Of a DNA stretch of 64,000 nt, positions 22,298 through 37,060 are shown in pieces (positions within the stretch are counted from its first letter, which is position 1; each line of letters opens with the position of its first letter). The stretch spans positions 620,001 to 684,000 of the forward strand of contig CANTAL010000143.1 in NCBI GenBank assembly GCA_947650365.1. The letters are read 5' to 3'. The notes beneath the pieces were generated by a model. That model saw only the letters and a program-made list of their open reading frames with translations. It was not told the DNA's origin and did no database searches. Source of the DNA: Chamaelirium japonicum. Taxonomy: Eukaryota > Streptophyta > Magnoliopsida > Liliales > Melanthiaceae. Made by a program: the position numbers and the translations under genes.

Positions 22298-23137
22298 CAT
22301 TCTATTTCATTCATACGATCCATTCTAATTCATTCATACGATCCATTCTCACTCATTCGTACGATCCATTCTAATTCATTCATACGATCCATTCTAATTC
22401 ATTTGTACGATCCATTCTAATTCATTCGTACAATCCATTCAAATTCTTTCACACGATCCATTCTAATTCATTCGTACGATCCATTCTAATTCATTCGTAC
22501 GATTCATTCTAATTCATTTGCACGATCCATTCTACTTCATTTGTACGATCCATTCCAAGATTCATTCCAATTCATTTGTATGATCCATTCCAATTCGTTC
22601 ATACGATCCATTCTAATTCATTCGTACGATCCATTCTAATTCATTCGTACGATCCATTCTAATTCCTTCGTACGATCCATTCTAATTCCTTCCATTCTAA
22701 TTCATTCGTATGATCCATTCTAATTCATTCGCACGATCCATTCTAATTCATTCATACGATCCATTCTAATTTATTCGTATGATCCATTCTAATTCATTCG
22801 TACGATCCATTCTAATTCCTTCGTACGATCCATTCTAATTCCTTCGTACGATCCATTCTACTTCCTTTCTACGATCCATTCTAATTCCTTCGTACGATCC
22901 ATTCTAATTCATTCATACGATCCAATCTAATTCATTCCTACGATCCATCTTAATTCATTCGCACGATCCATTCTAATTCATTTGCACGATCTATTCTAAT
23001 TCATTCATACGATCCACTCTAATTCCTTCGTACGATCCATTCTAATTCATTCGCACGATCCATTCTAATTCATTCATACGATCCAATTTAATTCATTCAT
23101 ACGATCCATTCTAATTCATTCGTATGATCCATTCAAA
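22298..23137 (-). repeat. Satellite block, minus polarity
   Basis: Rich in CCTTCGTAC monomers; ends in a 24-bp perfect palindrome at 23,126-23,149 centred on AAATTT. Confidence 0.87.
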
Positions 23138-23149
23138 TTTGAATGGATC
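23126..23149. repeat. 24-bp perfect palindrome at a polarity switch
   Basis: GATCCATTCAAA is followed directly by its reverse complement TTTGAATGGATC. Seen once in the window, so possibly a recent switch. Confidence 0.95.
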
Positions 23150-24108
23150 GTGCGAATGAATTAGAATGGATCGTACGAATTAATTAGAATAGATTATGAG
23201 AAAGAATTAGAATGGATCATGCGAATGAATTAGAATGGATATATTCGTGCAAATGAATTAGAATGGATCGTACGAATGAATTAGAATGGATCGTTTTAGT
23301 GAATTAGAATGGATACGAAGGAATTAGAATGGATCGTATGAAGGAATTAGAATGGATCATACGAATGAAATAGAATGGATCGTACGAAGGAATTAGAATG
23401 GATCATACGAATGAGTAAGAATGGATCGTACGAATGAAATAGAATGGATTGTGCGAATGAATTAGAATGGATCGTACGAATGAATTAGAATGGATACATT
23501 CGTGCGAATGAATTAGAATGGATCATACGAATGAGTAAGAATGGATCGTACGAATGAAATAGAATGGATTATATAAATGAATTAGAATGGATACATTCGT
23601 GCGAATGAATTAGAATGGATCGTATGTACGAATAAATTAGAATGGATACATTCGTGCGAAAGAATTAGAATTGATCGTACGAATGAATTAGAATGGATCG
23701 TACGAATAAATTAGAATGGATCGTACGAATGAATTAGAATGGATCGTACGAATGAATTAGAATGGATCGTACGAATGAATTAGAATAGATCGTACGAATG
23801 AATTAGAATGGATACATTCGTGCGAATGAATTAGAATGGATACATTCGTGCGAAAGAATTAGAATAGATCGTATGAATAAATTAGAATGGATCCTATGAA
23901 TGAATTAGAATGGATCGTGCGAATGAATTAGAATGGATCGTATGAATGAATTAGAATGGATCGTGCTAATGAATTCGAATTGATAGAACGAATGAATTAG
24001 CATGGATCGTGCTAATGAATTAGAATGGAACGTACGAATGAATTAGAATGGATCGTGTGAAAGAATTAGAATGGATTGTATGAATGAATTAGAATGAATT
24101 CGTACGAT
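23138..24108 (+). repeat. Satellite block, plus polarity
   Basis: Palindrome left, J1 right; ends with the GTGCTAATG / TTAGCATGG set at about 23,965-24,050. Confidence 0.88.
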
Positions 24109-25454
24109 CCATTCGAATTCATTCGCACGACCCATTCTAATTCATTCATACGATCCATTCTAATTCATTCATACAATCCATTCTAATTCTTTTACACGAA
24201 CCATTCTAATTCATTCGTAGGATCCATTCTAATTCATTCGTACAATCTATTCTATTTCATTCGTACGATCCATTCTTACTCATTCGTATGATCCATTCTA
24301 ATTCATTCGGACAAATGTATCCATTCTAATTTATTCGTACGATCCATTCTAATTCATTCGTACGATCCATTCTAATTCATTCGTCCGATCCATTCTAATT
24401 CATTCGCACGAATGTATCCATTCTAATTCATTCGTACGATCCATTCTAATTCATTCGTACGATCCATTCTAATTCATTCGTAAGATCCATTCTAATTCAA
24501 TTCATTCGCACGAATGTATCCATTCTAGTTCATTCGTACGATCCATTCTATTTCAGTCGTACGATCCATTCTAATTCATTCGCACGATCCATTCTAATTC
24601 ATTCGTACGATCCATTATAATTCATTCATACGATCCATTCTAATTCATTCGTACGATCCATTCTAATTCATTCGCACAAATGTATCCATTCTAATTCATT
24701 CGTACGATCCATTCTAATTCATTCGCATGATCCATTCTAATTCATTCGTACGATCCATTCTAATTCTTTCACACGATCCATTCTAATTCATTCGTACGAT
24801 CCATTCTAATTCATTCGCATGATCAATTCTAATTTATTCATACGATCCATTCTAATTCATTCATACGATCCATTCTAATTCATTCGTACGATCCATTCTA
24901 ATTCATTCGCACAAATGTATCCATTCTAATTCATTCATATGATCCATTCTAATTCATTCGCACGATCCATTCTGATTCATTCGTATGATCCATTCTAATC
25001 CATTCGCACGATCTGTTCTTATTCATTCGCACAATCCATTCTAATTCATTCGCACGAATGTATCCATTCTAATTCATTCGTACGATCCATTCTAATTCAT
25101 TCGTATGATCTATTCAAATTAATTCGTATGATCCATTCTAATTCATTCGTACGAACCATTCTAATTCATTCATACAATCCATTCTAATTCATTCGTACGA
25201 TCCATTCTAATTCACTCATACGATCCATTCTAATACATTCATACGATCTATTCTAATTCATTTGCACGAATATATCCATTCTAATTCATTCGTACGATCC
25301 ATTCTAATTCCTTCGTACGATCCATTCTAATTCATTCATACGATCTATTCTAATTCATTCGTACGATCCATTCTAATTCATTCGTACGATCCATTCTAAT
25401 TCCTTCGTACGATCCATTCTAATTCATTCGTACAATCTATTCTAATTCATTCGT
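24109..25454 (-). repeat. Satellite block, minus polarity
   Basis: J1 left with the standard following variant run, J3 right. Confidence 0.88.
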
Positions 25455-25662
25455 ACGAATGGATACATTTGTGTGAATGAATTAGAATGGATCGTACGAA
25501 TGAGTAAGAATGGATCGTACGAATGAAATAGAATGGATTGCACGAATAAATTAGAATGGATCGTACGAATGAATTAGAATGGATCGTGTGAAAGAATTAG
25601 AATGGATTGTATGAATGAATTAGAATGGATCGTACGAATTAATTAGAATGGATCGTACTAGG
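25455..25662 (+). repeat. Short satellite block, plus polarity
   Basis: J3 left, J6 (GTACTAGGATCC) right. The whole block, with both junctions, recurs at 60,695-60,899. Confidence 0.87.
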
Positions 25663-26220
25663 ATCCATTCTAATTCATTCGTACAATCTATTCTATTTCA
25701 TTCGTACGATCCATTATTACTCATTCGTATGATCCATTCTAATTCATTCGGACGAATCTATCCATTCTAATTTATTCGTACGATCCATTCTAATTCATTC
25801 GTACGATCCATTCTAATTCATTCGTACGATCCATTCTTACTCATTCGTATGATCCATTCTAATTCATTCGTACGATCCATTCTAATTCATTCTTACGATC
25901 GATTCTAATTCATTCGCACTATCCATTCTAATTCATTCGTACGATCCATTCTAATTCATTCGTATGATCCATTCTAATTTATTCATTCAAATATATCTAT
26001 TCTAATTCATTCGTACGATCCATTCTAATTCATTCGCACGATCTATTCTAATTCATTCGCACGAATGTATCCATTCTAATTCATTTGCACGATCCATTCT
26101 AATTCATTCCTATGATCTATTTTAATTCATTCGTACGATCCATTCTAATTCATTCTAATTCATTCGTACGATCCATTCTAATTCATTCGTATATTCCATT
26201 CGAATTCATTAGCTCGATCC
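25663..26220 (-). repeat. Satellite block, minus polarity
   Basis: J6 left, J9 right; second copy of the 14,480-14,970 segment. Confidence 0.87.
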
Positions 26221-26244
26221 ATGCTAATGAATTAGAATGGATCG

Positions 26245-27555
26245 TACGATCCAATCTAATTCATTCATACGATCCATTCTTACTCATTCGTATGATCCAT
26301 TCTAATTCAATCGTACGATCAATTCTAATTCATTCGTACGATCCATTCTAATTCCTTCGTACGATCCATTCTAATTCATTCGTAAGATCCATTCTAATTC
26401 CTTCGTACGATCCATTCTAATTCATTCGTACGATCCATTCTAATTCATTCGCGCAATCTATTCAAATTAATTCGTACGATCCATTCTAATTCATTCGTAC
26501 GATCCATTCTAATTCATTCGCACGAATGTATCTATTCTAATTCATTCGTACGATCCATTCTAATTCATTCGCACAATCTATTCTAATTCATTCATATGAT
26601 CCATTCTATTTCATTCGCACGAATGTATCCATTCTAATTCATTCAGACGATCCATTCTACTTCATTCTTACTATCTGTTCTAATTCACTCATACGATCCA
26701 TTCTAATTCATTCATACGATCCATTCTAATTCATTTGCACGAATATATCCGTTTTAATTCATTCGTACGATCCATTCTAATTCCTTCGTACGATCTTTTC
26801 TAATTCCTTCGTACGATCCATTCTAATTCCTTCGTACGATCCATTCTATTTCATTCGTATGATCCATTCTAATTCCTTCGTACGATCCATTCTAATTCCT
26901 TCGTATCCATTCTAATTCACTCATACGATCCATTCTAATTCATTCGTACGATCCATTCTAATTCATTCATACAATCCAATCTAATTCATTCGCACGAATG
27001 TATCCATTCTAATTCATTCGTACGATCAGTTCTAATTCATTCACAAAATCTATTCTAATTCATTCATACGACCCATTCTAATTCATTCACACGAATGTAT
27101 CCATTCTAATTCATTCATACGATCCATTCTAATTCATTCGTACGATCCATTCTAATTCACTCATACGATCCATTCTAATACATTCATACGATCCATTCTA
27201 ATTCATTTGCACGAATATATCCATTCTAATTCATTCGTACGATCCATTCTAATTCCTTCGTACGATCTATTCTAATTCATTCGTACGATCTATTCTAATT
27301 CATTCATACGATCCATTCTAATTCATTCGTATGATCCATTCTAATTCCTTCATACGATCCATTCTAATTCATTCGTACGATCCATTCTAATTCATTCATA
27401 CAATCCATTCTAATTCTTTCACACGATCCATTCTAATTCATTCGTACGATCCATTCTAATTCATTCGTGCAATCCATTCTATTTCTTTCGTACGATCCAT
27501 TCTTACTCATTCGTACGATCCATTCAAATTCATTCACACGAATGTATCCATTCGT
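26245..27555 (-). repeat. Satellite block, minus polarity (1.3 kb)
   Basis: J9 left, J3 right; includes runs of CCTTCGTAC monomers near 26,780-26,910. Confidence 0.88.
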
Positions 27556-29441
27556 ACAAATGAATTAGAATAGATTGTACGAATGAATTAGAATGGATCG
27601 TACGAATGAATTTGAATGGATTGTACGAAGGAATTAGAATGGATCGTACGAATGAATTAGAATGGATCGTACGAATGAATTAGAATGGATCGTACGAAGG
27701 AATTAGAATGCATCGTACGAATGAATTAGAATGGATATATTCATGCAAATGAATTAGAATGGATCGTATGAATGTATTAGAATGGATCGTATGAGTGAAT
27801 TAGAATGGATCGTACGAATGAATTAAAATGGATCGTATGAATGAATTAGAATGGATATATTCATGCGAATGAATTAGAATTGATCGTACGAATGAATTAG
27901 AATGGATCGTCCGAATGAATTAGAATGGATCGTACGAATGAATTAGAATGGATCGTACGAATGAACTAGAATGGATACATTCGTGCGAAAGAATTAGAAT
28001 GGATCGTACGAATGAATTAGAATGGATCGTACGAATGAATTAGAATGGATCGTACGAATGAATTAGAATGGATCGTACGAATGAATTAGAAAGGATACAT
28101 TCGTGCGAATGAATTAGAATGGATCGGACGAATGAATTAGAATGGATCAAATGAATGAATTAGAATGGTTACATTCATGCGAATGAATTAGAATGGATCG
28201 TACGAATGGATTAGAATGTATCATACGAATGGATTAGAATGGATACATTCGAGCGAATGAATTAGAGTAGATCGTATGATTGAATTAGAATGGATCCTAT
28301 GAATGAATTAGAATGGATCGTGCGAATGAATTAGAATGGATCGTACGAATGAATTAGAATGGATACATTCGTGCGAATGAATTAGAATGGATCGGACGAA
28401 TGAATTAGAATGGATCGTACGAATGAATTAGGATGGATCAAATGAATGAATTAGAATGGTTATATTCATGCGAATGAATTAGAATGGATCGTACGAATGG
28501 ATTAGAATGGATCGTACGAATGGATTAGAATGAATATATTCGAGTGAATGAATTAGAATGTATCGTACGAATGAATTAGAATGGATACATTTGTGTGAAT
28601 GAATTAGAATGGATCGTACGAATGAATTAGAATGAATCGTATGAATGAATTAGAATGGATCGTACGAATGAATTAGAATGGATCGTGCGAATGAATTAGA
28701 ATGGATCGTACAAATGAATTAGAATGGATCGTACGAATGAACTAGAATGGATACATTCGTGCGAATGAATTAGAATGGATCGTACGAATGAATTAGAATG
28801 GATCGTACGAATGAATTAGAATGGATCGTACGAATGAATTAGAATGGATCGTACGAATAAATTAGAATGGATACATTTGTGCGAATGAATTAGAATGGAT
28901 CGTACGAATGAATTAGAATGGATTGTACGAATGAATTAGAATGGATCGTACGAATGAACTAGAATGGATACATTCGTGCGAATGAATTAGAATAGATCGT
29001 ACGAATGAATTAGAATGGATCGTACGAATGAATTAGAATGGATCTTACAAATGAATTAGAATGGATCGTATGAATGAATTAGAATGGATCGTACGAATGA
29101 ATTAGAATGGATACATTCGTGCGAATGAATTAGAATGGATCGGACGAATGAATTTGAATGGATCGTACGAATGAATTAGAATGGATCGTACGAATGAATT
29201 AGAATGGATCGTACGAATAAATTAGAATGGTTACATTCGTCCGAATGAATTAGAATGGATCATACGAATGAGTAAGAATGGATCGTACGAATGAAATATA
29301 ATAGATTGTACGAATGAATTAGAATGGATTCGTACGAATGAATTAGAATGGATACATTCGTGCGAATGAATTAGAATGGATCGTACCAATGAGTAAGAAT
29401 GGATCGTACGAATGAAATAGAATGGATTGTGCGAATGAATT
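27556..29441 (+). repeat. Satellite block, plus polarity (1.9 kb)
   Basis: J3 left; the right switch, GAATTACGATCC, was seen once. Two GGTTACATTCATGCG-type blocks lie near 28,130-28,260 and 28,390-28,560. Confidence 0.9.
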
Positions 29442-30160
29442 ACGATCCATTCTAATTCATTCGTACGATCCATTCTAATTCATTCGCACAAATGTATCCA
29501 TTCTAATTCATTCGTACGATCCATTCTAATTCATTCGCACGATCCATTCTAATTCATTCGTACGATCCATTCTAATTCTTTCACACGATCCATTCTAATT
29601 CATTCGTACGATCCATTCTAATTCATTCGCACGATCCATTTTAATTCATTCGTACGATCCATTCTAATTCATTCATACGATCCATTCTAATTCATTCGTA
29701 CGATCCATTCTAATTCATTCGCACAAATGTATCCATTCTAATTCATTCGTACGATCCATTCTAATTCATTCGCACGATCCATTCTAATTCATTCGTACGA
29801 TCCATTCTAATTCATTCGTACGATCCATTCTAATTAATTCGTATGATCCATTCTAATTCATTCGTACGATCCATTCTAATTCATTCATACAATCCATTCT
29901 AATTCATTCGCACGAATGTATCCATTCTAATTAATTCGTACGATCCATTCTAATTCATTCTTATGATCTATTCTTATTCATTCGCACGATCCAGTCTAAT
30001 TGATTCGCACGATCCATTCTAATTCATTCGCACGAATATATCCATTCTAATTCATTCGTACGATCCATTCTAATTCATTAATATGATCCATTCTAATTCA
30101 TTCGTACGATCCATTCTAATTCATATGCACAAAGGTATCCATTCTAATTCATTCGCATGA
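29442..30160 (-). repeat. Satellite block, minus polarity
   Basis: The right switch is J10 (CATTCGCATGAAAGAATTAG), shared with 34,372. Contains CAGTCTAATTGATTCG near 29,993. First copy of the segment repeated from about 33,640. Confidence 0.87.
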
Positions 30161-30886
30161 AAGAATTAGAATGGATTGTATGAAAGAATTAGAATGGATC
30201 GTGCGAAGGAATTAGAATGGATCGTACGAAGGAATTAGAATGGATCGTACGAATGAATTAGAATGGATACATTCGTGCGAATGATTTAGAATGGATCGTA
30301 CGAATTAATTAGAATGGATCGTACGAATGAATTAGAATGGATACATTTGTGCGAATGAATTAGAATGGATCGTACGAATGAATTAGAATGGATCGTATGA
30401 ATGAATTAGAATGGATCGTACGAATGAATTAGAATGGATCGTGTGAATGAATTAGAATGGATCGTACGAATGAATTAGAATGGATCGTACGAATGAACTA
30501 GAATGGATACATTCGTGCGAATGAATTAGAATGGATCGTACGAATGAATTAGAATGGATCGTACGAATGAATTAGAATGGATCTTACGAATGAATTAGAA
30601 TGGATTGTACGAATGAATTAGAATTGATCATACGAATGAATTGGAATGGATACATTCGTGTGAATGAATTAGAATGGATCGGACGAATAAATTAGAATGG
30701 ATACATACGAATGAGTAATAATGGATCGTACGAATGAAATAGAATAGATTGTACGAATGAATTAGAATGGCTCATACGAATGAATTAGAATGGATCGTGT
30801 GAAAGAATTAGAATGGATTGCATGAATGAATTCGAATGGATCGTATGAATGAATTAGAGTGGATCGTGTGAATGAATTCGAATGGA
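30161..30886 (+). repeat. Satellite block, plus polarity
   Basis: J10 left, J1 (form B) right. Confidence 0.87.
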
Positions 30887-31011
30887 TCGTACGAATTCAT
30901 TCTATTTCATTCGTACGATCCATTCTAATTCATATGCACAAAGGTATCCATTCTAATTCATATGCACAAAGGTATCCATTCTAATTCATTCGTATGATCC
31001 ATTCTAATTCA
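30887..31011 (-). repeat. Short satellite block, minus polarity
   Basis: J1 left, J5 right; two CATATGCACAAAGGTATCC monomers in tandem. Confidence 0.85.
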
Positions 31012-31548
31012 GGATCGTACGAATGAATTAGAATGGATACATTCGTGCGAATGAATTAGAATTGATCATACGAATGAGTAAGAATGGATCGGACGAATGA
31101 ATTAGAATGGATCGTACGAATGAATTAGAATGGATCAAATGAATGAATTAGAATGGTTACATTCATGCGAACGAATTAGAATGGATCGTACGAATGAAGT
31201 AGAATGGATCGTATGAATGAATTAGAATGGATACATTCGTGCGAATGAATTAGAATGGATCGTATGAATGAATTAGAATAGATTGTGCGAATGAATTAGA
31301 ATGGATCGTACGAATGAATAATAATGGATCGTACGAATGAATTAGAATGGATCGTACGAATGAACTAGAATGGATAGTGCGAATGAATTAGAATCGATCG
31401 TACGAATGAATTAGAATGGATCGTACGAATGAATTAGAATGGATAATACGAATGAGTAAGAATGGATCGTACGAATGAATTAGAATGGATCGTACGAATG
31501 GATCGTATGAATGAATTAGAATGGATTGTGCGAATGAATTCGAATGGA
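31012..31548 (+). repeat. Satellite block, plus polarity
   Basis: J5 left, J1 (form B) right. Confidence 0.86.
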
Positions 31549-32106
31549 TCGTACGAATTCATTATAATTCATTCATACAATCCATTCTAATTGTTTCACA
31601 TGATCCATTCTAATTCATTCATACGTTCCATTCTAATTCATTAGCACGATCCATGCTAATTTATTCGTTCGATCAATTCTAATTCATTAGCACGATCCAT
31701 TCTAATTCATTCGTACGATCCATTCTAATTCATTCGCACGATCCATTCTAATTCATTCAGAGGATCCATTCTGATTCATTCATACGATCTATTCTAATTC
31801 TTTCGCACGAATGTATCCATTCTAATTCATTCGCACGAATGTATCCATTCTAATTCATTCGTACGATCCATTCTAATTCATTCGTACGATCCATTCTATT
31901 CATTCGTACGATCCATTCTAATTCATACGAAAGATGCATTCTAATTCATTCGTACGATCCATTCTAATTCATTCGTACGATCCATTCTAATTCATTCGCA
32001 CGAATGTATCCATTCTAGTTCATTCGTACGATCCATTCTAATTCATTCGCACAATCCATTCTATTTCATTCGTACGATCCATTCTTACTCATTCGTATGA
32101 TCCATT
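31549..32106 (-). repeat. Satellite block, minus polarity
   Basis: J1 left, J2 right; reversed GTGCTAATG set near 31,640-31,700. Confidence 0.87.
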
Positions 32107-32642
32107 ATGGATACATTCGTGCGAATGAATTAGAATGGATCATACGAATGAGTAAGAATGGATCGTACGAATAAAATAGAATGGATTGTGCGAATGAATT
32201 AGAATGGATCGTACTAATGAACTAGAATGGATCGTGTGAAAGAATTAGAATGGATTGTATGAATGAATTAGAATAGATCGTATGAATGAATTAGAATGGA
32301 TCGTACGAATGAATTAGAATAGATCGTACGAATGAATTAGAATGGATACATTCGTGCGAATGAATTAGAATGGATACATTCGTGCGAAAGAATTAGAATA
32401 GATCTTATTAATGAATTAGAATGGATCCTATGAATGAATTAGAATGGATCGTGCGAATGAATTAGAATGGATCGTACAAATGAATTAGAATGGATCGTGC
32501 TAATGAATTAGAATTGATCGAACGAATGAATTAGCATGGATCGTGCTAATGAACTAGAATGGAATGTACGAATGAATTAGAATGGATCGTGTGAAAGAAT
32601 TAGAATGGATTGTATAAATGAATTAGAATGAATTCGTACGAT
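32107..32642 (+). repeat. Satellite block, plus polarity
   Basis: J2 left, J1 right; GTGCTAATG set at about 32,490-32,560. Confidence 0.88.
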
Positions 32643-34372
32643 CCATTCGAATTCATTCGCACGATCAATTCTAATTCATTCATACGATCCATTCTAATTC
32701 ATTCATACAATCCATTCTAATTCTTTCACACGATCCATTCTAATTCATTCGTAGGATCCATTCTAATTCATTCGTACAATCTATTCTATTTCATTCGTAC
32801 GATCCATTCTTACTCATTGGTATGATCCATTCTAATTCATTCAGACGAATGTATCCATTCTAATTCATTCGTACGATCCATTCTAATTCATTAATATGAT
32901 CCATTCTAATTCAATCGTACGATCCATTCTAATTCATATGCACAAAGGTATCCATTCTAGTTCATTCGTACGATCCATTCTAATTCATTCATACGATCTA
33001 TTCTAATTCATTCATACAATCCATTCTAATTCTTTCACACGATCCATTCTAATTCATTCGTACGATCCATTCTAATTCATTCGCACAATCCATTCTATTT
33101 CATTCGTACGATCCATTCTTACTCATTGGTACGATCCATTCTAATTCATTCGCACGAATGTATCCATTCTAATTCATTCGTACGAATCCATTCTAATTCA
33201 TTTGTACAATCTATTCTATTTCAATCGTACGATCCATTCTTACTCATTCGTATGATCCATTCTAATTCATTCGGACGAATGTATCCATTCTAATTTATTC
33301 GTACGATCCATTCTAATTCATTCGTACGATCCATTCTAATTCATTCGTACGATCCATTCTAATTCATTCGTCCGATCCATTCTAATTCATTCGCACGAAT
33401 GTATCCATTCTAATTCATTCGTACGATCCATTCTAATTCATTCGTACGATCCATTCTAATTCATTCGTAAGATCCATTCTAATTCATTCGTACGATCCAT
33501 TCTAATTCATTCGCACGAATGTATCCATTCTAGTTCATTCGTACGATCCATTGTAATTCATTCGTACGATCCATTCTAATTCATTCGCACGATCCATTCT
33601 AATTCATTCGTATGATCCATTCTAATTCATTCATACGATCCCTTCTAATTCATTCGTACGATCCATTCTAATTTATTCGCACAAATCTATCCATTCTAAT
33701 TCATTCGTACGATCCATTCTAATTCATTCGCACGATCCATTCTAATTCATTCGTACGATCCATTCTAATTCTTTCACACGATCCATTCTAATTCATTCGT
33801 ACGATCCATTCTAGGTCATTCGCAAGATCTATTCTAATTCATTCATACGATCCATTCTAATTCATTTATACGATCCATTCTAATTCATTCGTACGATCCA
33901 TTCTAATTCATTCGCACAAATGTATCTATTCTAATTCATTCGTACGATCCATTCTAATTTATTCGCACGATCCATTCTAATTCATTCGTACGATCCATTC
34001 TAATTCATTCGTACGATCCATTCTAATTCATTCGTACGACCCATTTTAATTAATTCGTATGATCCATTCTAATTCATTCGTACGATCCATTCTAATTCAT
34101 TCATACAATCCATTCTAATTCATTCGCACGAATGTATCCATTCTAATTAATTCGTAAGATCCATTCTAATTCATTCGTATGATCTATTCGTATTCATTCG
34201 CACGATCCAGTCTAATTGATTCGCATGATCCATTCTAATTCATTCGCACGAATGTATCCATTCTAATTCATTCGTACGATCCATTCTAATTCATTAATAT
34301 GATCCATTCTAATTCATTCGTACGATCCATTCTAATTCATATGCACAAAGGTATCCATTCTAATTCATTCGC
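32643..34372 (-). repeat. Satellite block, minus polarity (1.7 kb)
   Basis: J1 left, J10 right. The CGGACGAATG variant run appears near 33,270, so part of the post-J1 cassette is present without a junction. Confidence 0.88.
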
Positions 34373-35359
34373 ACGAAAGAATTAGAATGGACTGTATGAA
34401 AGAATTAGAATGGATCGTGCGAATGAATTAGAATGGATCGTACGAAGGAATTAGAATGGATCGTACGAATGAGTAAGAATGGATCGTACGAATGAATTAG
34501 AATGGATCATACGAATGAATTAGAATGGATCGTACGAATGAATTAGAATGGATCGTACGAATGAATTAGAATGGATCGTACGAATGAATTAGAATGGATC
34601 GTACGAATGAATTAGAATGGATCGTACGAATGAATTAGAATGGATCGTACGAATGAATTAGAATGGATCCATTCGTGCGAATGAATTAGAATGGATCGTA
34701 CGAATGAATTAGAATGGATCGTACGAATGAATTAGAATGGATACATTTGTGCGAATGAATTAGAATGGATCATACGAATGAATTAGAATGGATCGTATGA
34801 ATGAATTAGAATGGATCGAACGAATTAATTAGAATGGATCGTGCGAATGAATTAGAATGGATCGTACGAATGAATTAGAATGGATCGTACGAATGAACTA
34901 GAATGGATACATTCGTGCGAATGAATTAGAATGGATCTTACGAATGAATTAGAATGGATCATACGAATGAATTAGAATGGATCTTACGAATGAATTAGAA
35001 TGGATCGTACGAATGAATTAGAATGGATACATTCGTGCGAATGAATTAGAATGGATCGGACGAATGAATTAGAATGGATCGTACGAATGAATTAGAATGG
35101 ATCGTACGAATGAATTAGAATGGATCGTACGAATAAATTAGAATGGATACATTCATCCAAATGAATTAGAATGGATCATAAGAATGAGTAAGAATGGATC
35201 GTACGAATGAAATAAAATAGATTGTACGAATGAATTAGAATGGATCCTACGAATGAATTAGAATGGATCGTGTGAAAGAATTAGAATGGATTGTGTGAAT
35301 GAATTAGAATGGATCGTATGAATGAATTAGAATGGATCGTGCGAATGAATTCGAATGGA
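34373..35359 (+). repeat. Satellite block, plus polarity
   Basis: J10 left, J1 (form B) right. The stretch 34,490-34,660 is the purest run of consensus 23-mers in the window. Confidence 0.88.
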
Positions 35360-35455
35360 TCGTACGAATTCATTCTATTTCATTCGTACGATCCATTCTA
35401 ATTCATATGCACAAAGGTATCCATTCTAATTCATTCGTACGATCCATTCTAATTC
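35360..35455 (-). repeat. Short satellite block, minus polarity
   Basis: J1 left, J5 right; matches 30,887-31,011 with one CATATGCACAAAGG monomer fewer. Confidence 0.85.
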
Positions 35456-35956
35456 AGGATCGTACGAATGAATTAGAATGGATACATTCGTGCGAATGAA
35501 TTAGAATTGATCATAGGAATGAGTAAGAATGGATCGGACGAATGAATTAGAATGGATCGTACGAATGAATCAGAATGGATCAAATGAATGAATTAGAATG
35601 GTTACATTCATGCGAATGAATTAGAATGAAACGTACGAATGAAGTAAAATGGATCGTATGAATGAATTAGAATGGATACATTCGTGCGAATGAATTAGAA
35701 TGGATCGTATGAATGAATTAGAATAGATTGTGCGAATGAATTAGAATGGATCGTACGAATGAATTAGAATGGATACATTTGTGCGAATAAATTAGAATGG
35801 ATTGTATAAATGAATTAGAATGGATCGTATGAATGAATTAGAATGGATCGTACGAATGAATTAGAATAGATTGCGTGAATGAATTAGAATGGATCGTGCG
35901 AATGAAATAGAATGGATACAAATGAATTAGAATGGATCATACAAATGAATTAGAAT
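35456..35956 (+). repeat. Satellite block, plus polarity
   Basis: J5 left, J7 right. The last 90 bp (GATACAAATG, CATACAAATG) recur at 63,850-63,897. Confidence 0.86.
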
Positions 35957-35970
35957 GACGATCCATTCTT
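35940..35970. repeat. J7 junction (three copies, both orientations)
   Basis: Plus-to-minus switch reading AGAATGACGATCC at 35,956 and 63,897. Its reverse complement, GGATCGTCATTCT, with reversed flanks is at about 42,312. Confidence 0.87.
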
Positions 35971-37060
35971 ACTCATTCGTATGATCCATTCTAATTTATT
36001 CGCACGAATGTATCCATTCTAATTCTTTCGTACGTCTAATTCATTCGTACGGTCCATTCTAATTCATTCGCACAATCCATTCTATTTCATTCGTACGATC
36101 CATTCTAATTCATTCGTACAATCCATTCTAATTCATTCGTCTGATCCATTCTAATTCATTCGCACGAATGTATCCATTCTAATTCATTCGTACGATCCAT
36201 TCTAATTCATTCGTACGATCCATTCTAATTCATTCGCACGAATGTATCCATTCTAGTTCATTCGTACGATCCATTCTAATTCATTCGTACGATCCATTCT
36301 AATTCATTCGCACGATCCATTCTAATTCATTCGTACGATTCATTCTAATTCATTCGTACGATCCATTCTAATACATTCGTACGATTCATGCTAATTCATT
36401 CGCACGATCCATTCTAATTCATTCGTACGATCCATTCTTATTCATTCATATGATCCATTCTAATTTATTCGCACAATCAATTCTAATTCATTCGTACAAT
36501 CCATTCAAATTCATTCGTATAATCCATTCTAACTCATTCGGTGGATCCATTCAAATTCATTCGTACGATCCATTCGTACGATCCAATCTAATTCATTCGT
36601 ACGATCCATTCTTACTCATTCGTATGATCCATTCTAATTCATTCGTACGATCCATTCAAATTCATTCGTACGATCGATTCTAATTCATTCGCACTATCCA
36701 TTCTAGTTCATTCGTACGATCCATTCTAATTCATTCGTACGATCCATTCTAATTCATTCGTACGATCCATTCTAATTCATTCGCACAATCTATTCTAATT
36801 CATTCATACGATCCATTCTAATTCATTCGCACGAATGTATCCATTCTAATTCATTCATACGATCCATTCTACTTCATTCGTACGATCCATTCTAATTCAT
36901 TCGCATGAATGTAACCATTCTAATTCATTCATTTGATCCATTCTAATTCATTCATACGATCCATTCTAATTCATTCGTCCGATCCATTCTTACTCATTCG
37001 TATGATCAATTCTAATTCATTCGCACGAATGTATCCATTCTAAATAATTCGTACGATCCT
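35957..37060 (-). repeat. Satellite block, minus polarity (1.1 kb)
   Basis: J7 left, J5 (reversed form) right; ACGTCTAATTC near 36,034 is a shortened monomer shared with 63,976. Confidence 0.87.
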
